This document shows positions 53,184-55,530 of a DNA stretch of 55,530 bases, piece after piece (position 1 is the first letter of the stretch; every line of letters starts with the position of its first letter). The notes under the pieces were generated by a model, which worked only from the letters and a program-made list of their open reading frames with translations, did not search any database and was not told where the DNA came from. A program made the position numbers and the translations under genes. Origin of the DNA: a bacterium (GTDB lineage: Bacteria > Myxococcota_A > UBA9160 > SZUA-336); the NCBI GenBank assembly GCA_024226335.1, contig JAAELY010000522.1, positions 1 to 55,530 of the forward strand, given 5' to 3'.

Positions 53184-53606
53184 ATGAGCATTCGATTTCC
53201 GTCCCTCGAGTTCTTCAAGGCGCTGCAGCAGCGCACGAAGGACGACGCAGCTGTTTTCGAGAAACTCGGTGTTTGCGACACTACGTTTGGCATTCGGGTT
53301 GGCAGCGATCTCTATCGGATCGAATTTGAAGTGTACGAATGCACCGAGGTCGATGAAGCGAGCGATCCGGCTTCGCTGGACTTCGTCCTCTCTGCGCCTG
53401 TCGAGGTGTGGAAGGAGATGTTCGAGTCCGTCGTTGCGAACGGGGGCGCGGATGCCGCGCACACGATCAATTCGCTGACGCATATCGGCGACGTGATGAA
53501 GGTCGAATACGAAGACCCGGAAGGCCACGATCGACTCTATCGCTTCATGGCGACCATCCAGGAGTTCCTGGACGAGGCCCAACACCTCGATGTGGGGCTA
53601 GGCTGA
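53184..53606 (+). CDS. SCP2-like sterol-binding-domain protein
   Basis: A 140-residue protein. The start is ATG at 53184 with GAGGAG before it. IRVGSDLYRIEFEVYECTEV, then LDFVLSAPVEVWKEMFESV, resembles the SCP2 lipid-binding domain (strand, then the segment equivalent to substrate-lining). These proteins carry fatty acids, sterols or acyl-CoAs. I see no signal peptide. The stop overlaps the start of the first ferritin-like gene (TGATG), so it is co-translated with it, suggesting that it delivers the substrate. Confidence 0.6.
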   Translation: MSIRFPSLEFFKALQQRTKDDAAVFEKLGVCDTTFGIRVGSDLYRIEFEVYECTEVDEASDPASLDFVLSAPVEVWKEMFESVVANGGADAAHTINSLTHIGDVMKVEYEDPEGHDRLYRFMATIQEFLDEAQHLDVGLG

Positions 53607-54691
53607 TGGCGTACATCGGACCGAAAGATTTTTCGCAAGACACCAACCTGATCGCCGAAGTCATGCGGGTCATGAGCGGCGACCTCAATCTGGAGTGGAT
53701 GAAGGACCGTCCACACCCGATGACCGCCCGTCCCAAACAGGCGCGGCGCGGTCTCACACTCGACGACATCAACGACGATCCGCATTACGGGCCCGGGGCG
53801 ATACCGGAGATCGTCCGGCACAACTTTTCGATGGCTCCGCGCGGCAGCACCCTGTCCGAAGGCTTGCCGTCGCTCGGCTACCGCGTCAACCGAAAGAGCG
53901 ATGTCTGGGCCGACTCTGCGACGGTGCTGTACGAGGAGAGCAAGTCTCGACGCTGGGCGCCGGCTCACGACGTCCCTTGGGCTGTGCTCGATGAGACGGT
54001 GTTCAGCCCCGAACAGGACAGAGCGATCCGCCAGCTGTGCACGAGTTTGATCTCGATCAGCCTCGTCTCAGCGGACGTGCCCTCCCGTTGGGTCTGGTTG
54101 ATGAACCAGGAGTTCCACGAGATCAAATACTGGATGTGCGCGCAGATGTTCGACGCTTCGCGGCTGGCCGAGGCCTTCCGCAAGCGTGCACTCTACGGCC
54201 GGGGCGCGTTGGGGCACGATTCTCGGGAACTCGGCGAACTGCTCAAGATCGTGATGGAATCGGAGACCTTCCCGCTGGCGTCGGCAGCGCTGAACATCAC
54301 GCTGTTTTCGTTCGTTCAAAGCCTCGGGAGGCGTTTCGAGTCCTTGTCGTCGAACGCCGCCGACACTTATCTCGGAACCCGCCTGGTGCAGGACGCCTCG
54401 CGCTTCGTCGCGTACGGCGTCGACCACATTCGCCAACTCGTTCGGACTCGTCCGGCCGAGGTCGAAATCACCAATGACCACCTCGATCTCGTCGAGAACG
54501 GGCTCATCGGCTACCTCGGCTCGCGGGAACTGATCGAGCCACTGATCGTACTCTCGGGCGGCGTCGAGCCCGTCGCCGCCTTCTACCGCAAGGCTGCAGA
54601 AGAGTACTTCGAACGCTGCGCCGTCGCAGGACTCGGCGAGCGCCGAGACCGCAGTCCACTTCAGGGCTTCCTGAAACTACTCGAAAGCTAG
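53606..54691 (+). CDS. Ferritin-like di-iron paralogue lacking the metal ligands
   Basis: A 361-residue helical protein, full-length relative of the protein that follows. The two align without a gap from about residue 145 to 270. At the six positions that appear to hold iron in the paralogue, this one has Ser150 (Glu there), Ala184 (Glu), Leu187 (His), Phe234 (Glu), Ala264 (Glu) and Phe267 (His). The surrounding sentences (FHEIKYW, AFRKRALYG) are kept, so the fold is likely intact while metal binding is lost. It overlaps the SCP2-like gene by the TGATG start. Probably a structural partner of the downstream protein. Confidence 0.75.
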   Translation: MAYIGPKDFSQDTNLIAEVMRVMSGDLNLEWMKDRPHPMTARPKQARRGLTLDDINDDPHYGPGAIPEIVRHNFSMAPRGSTLSEGLPSLGYRVNRKSDVWADSATVLYEESKSRRWAPAHDVPWAVLDETVFSPEQDRAIRQLCTSLISISLVSADVPSRWVWLMNQEFHEIKYWMCAQMFDASRLAEAFRKRALYGRGALGHDSRELGELLKIVMESETFPLASAALNITLFSFVQSLGRRFESLSSNAADTYLGTRLVQDASRFVAYGVDHIRQLVRTRPAEVEITNDHLDLVENGLIGYLGSRELIEPLIVLSGGVEPVAAFYRKAAEEYFERCAVAGLGERRDRSPLQGFLKLLES

Positions 54692-54703
54692 ACAGGAGAA
54701 AGC

Positions 54704-55530
54704 ATGAGTTATTACGGGTCGACCGACTATCTGGTGGATGACGATTTCGTGCTGCGCATGAAGGACATCCGCAAGGGCAACCTCGATCTCGAATGGATGA
54801 AGACCGGCACCGAGCAGATCGAGGTCAACGCGGCCAGCAAGAAGCGCGGGCTCACCTATCTGGATCTGAACAAAGGTAGTTACGGTTATGACGATCTTCA
54901 GGAGATCCCGCGCGGCCCGCGCGGTGTCGCCCCACGAGGCGCGAGCTACGACGTCGACAACCAGGCTGATCTGGGGCCCGAGCTCAATCGCAAGAGTGAC
55001 GTGTGGGCCTACAAGGTTGCCTCGTTCTACGAGGAATCCGTAAGCCGCCAGTGGGACGCGACGACCGACGTTCTCTGGGCCGACCTCGACAAATACGAAG
55101 TGCCCGAAGAGGTCGAGATCGCATTCGCACAGCTCTGCACCATGTTCACAGAAGTCGAAATGATTGCGACGGATCTACCCGCGAAGTGGTGCTGGCGGAT
55201 GAACAATCAATTTCACGAGGTCAAGGGTTTCATCGCGGGGCAGGCGATGGATGAGGCGCGTCACGCGGAGGTCTTCCGCAAGCGAGCGCTGGCCGGCGGT
55301 GTCGGTCTGATGCAGGGGAGCCCGCAAGCCGAACACTCACTCAAGGCGATCCTCGAGTGCGATACGTACAGCGAGGCGAGCGCTTTCATGCACTTGCTCG
55401 CCGAGGGGAATATTCTGACGATGTTCCGCTTCAGCGAGTTCATCTCGCCGACACCCGTCGACAAGCGGATGTTCCAGCTCGTCATGCAGGACGAAGCCCG
55501 CCACGTCTCGTATGGCCTCCAGCACCTCAA
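54704..55530 (+). CDS. Ferritin-like di-iron protein, 3' end outside the window
   Basis: The first 275 residues of a protein that runs past the window end. ATG at 54704 has AGGAGAA before it. Apparent di-iron ligands are Glu150 (in TEVEMIA), Glu184 and His187 (in MDEARHAEVFRKRAL), Glu234 (in LLAEGNIL) and Glu264 and His267 (in MQDEARHVSYG): the E, EXXH, E, EXXH pattern of ferritin-like oxygenases and desaturases. It probably performs an O2-dependent oxidation or hydroxylation. Its partner is the metal-free paralogue just upstream, with 12 bases between them. The substrate is unknown. Confidence 0.8.
   Translation, partial: MSYYGSTDYLVDDDFVLRMKDIRKGNLDLEWMKTGTEQIEVNAASKKRGLTYLDLNKGSYGYDDLQEIPRGPRGVAPRGASYDVDNQADLGPELNRKSDVWAYKVASFYEESVSRQWDATTDVLWADLDKYEVPEEVEIAFAQLCTMFTEVEMIATDLPAKWCWRMNNQFHEVKGFIAGQAMDEARHAEVFRKRALAGGVGLMQGSPQAEHSLKAILECDTYSEASAFMHLLAEGNILTMFRFSEFISPTPVDKRMFQLVMQDEARHVSYGLQHL

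Overview
The window is about 55.5 kb of continuous, gene-dense, GC-rich bacterial chromosome. I recognised no insertion sequence, prophage, CRISPR array, rRNA or tRNA. The order mfd, PpiC-type foldase, surA, pdxA, uvrA, the F420 genes, XrtA-type polysaccharide deacetylase, Coq4-like protein and a UGA-decoding selenoprotein suggest an uncultured deltaproteobacterial-type lineage (Myxococcota or Desulfobacterota relatives). This is inferred from gene content, not from a phylogeny. GTG and TTG starts are common, and many neighbouring genes overlap by 1-14 bases.

Layout. 1-370: possible origin-proximal leader with 10-bp repeats. 370-7251: dnaA (no dnaN beside it), then a leftward run of an orphan DNA methyltransferase, a membrane protein, cofG, cofH (F420 chromophore) and rfbB. 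7269-16490: HAD hydrolase, ABA4-like membrane protein, ABM protein, a leftward esterase/flavoprotein/methyltransferase operon, GT2 glycosyltransferase, PilZ protein, Coq4-like protein and lipoprotein cytochrome c. 16500-19712: leftward polysaccharide operon with an ATP-grasp enzyme and two NodB-type deacetylases. 20020-28160: hydrolase, class III aminotransferase, TPP enzyme and assorted small proteins. 28196-31868: a 41-residue basic peptide, purM and tgt, converging on rlmE (no ATG/GTG/TTG start for the full-length protein) and a stand-alone rplC. 31988-43144: AsmA-like protein, then the mfd-ppiC-surA-pdxA-uvrA-CPBP operon.

43141-55530 is the accessory and most interesting part. A leftward operon (LLM F420-type oxidoreductase, ACAD-fold flavoprotein, cupin, deiodinase-like protein, membrane protein) lies opposite a LysR regulator. 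Its deiodinase-like gene is read through an in-frame UGA at 44272-44274, directly followed by a hairpin that fits the bacterial SECIS pattern, so it is a probable selenoprotein. Next come a MaoC hydratase, an acyl-CoA synthetase alpha-type protein and an acyl-CoA dehydrogenase (leftward), then an SDR, a FadR-type regulator, an SCP2-like protein and two tandem ferritin-like proteins (rightward). An identical 13-bp near-palindrome lies before the SDR and before the SCP2-like gene, on either side of the regulator, and is a good candidate operator. The two ferritin-like paralogues align without gaps. The second keeps six apparent di-iron ligands, while the first has lost all six, which suggests an active subunit paired with a metal-free one. 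Together these look like an undescribed regulated pathway for an organic acid, steroid-like or halogenated compound; the substrate cannot be read from the sequence.
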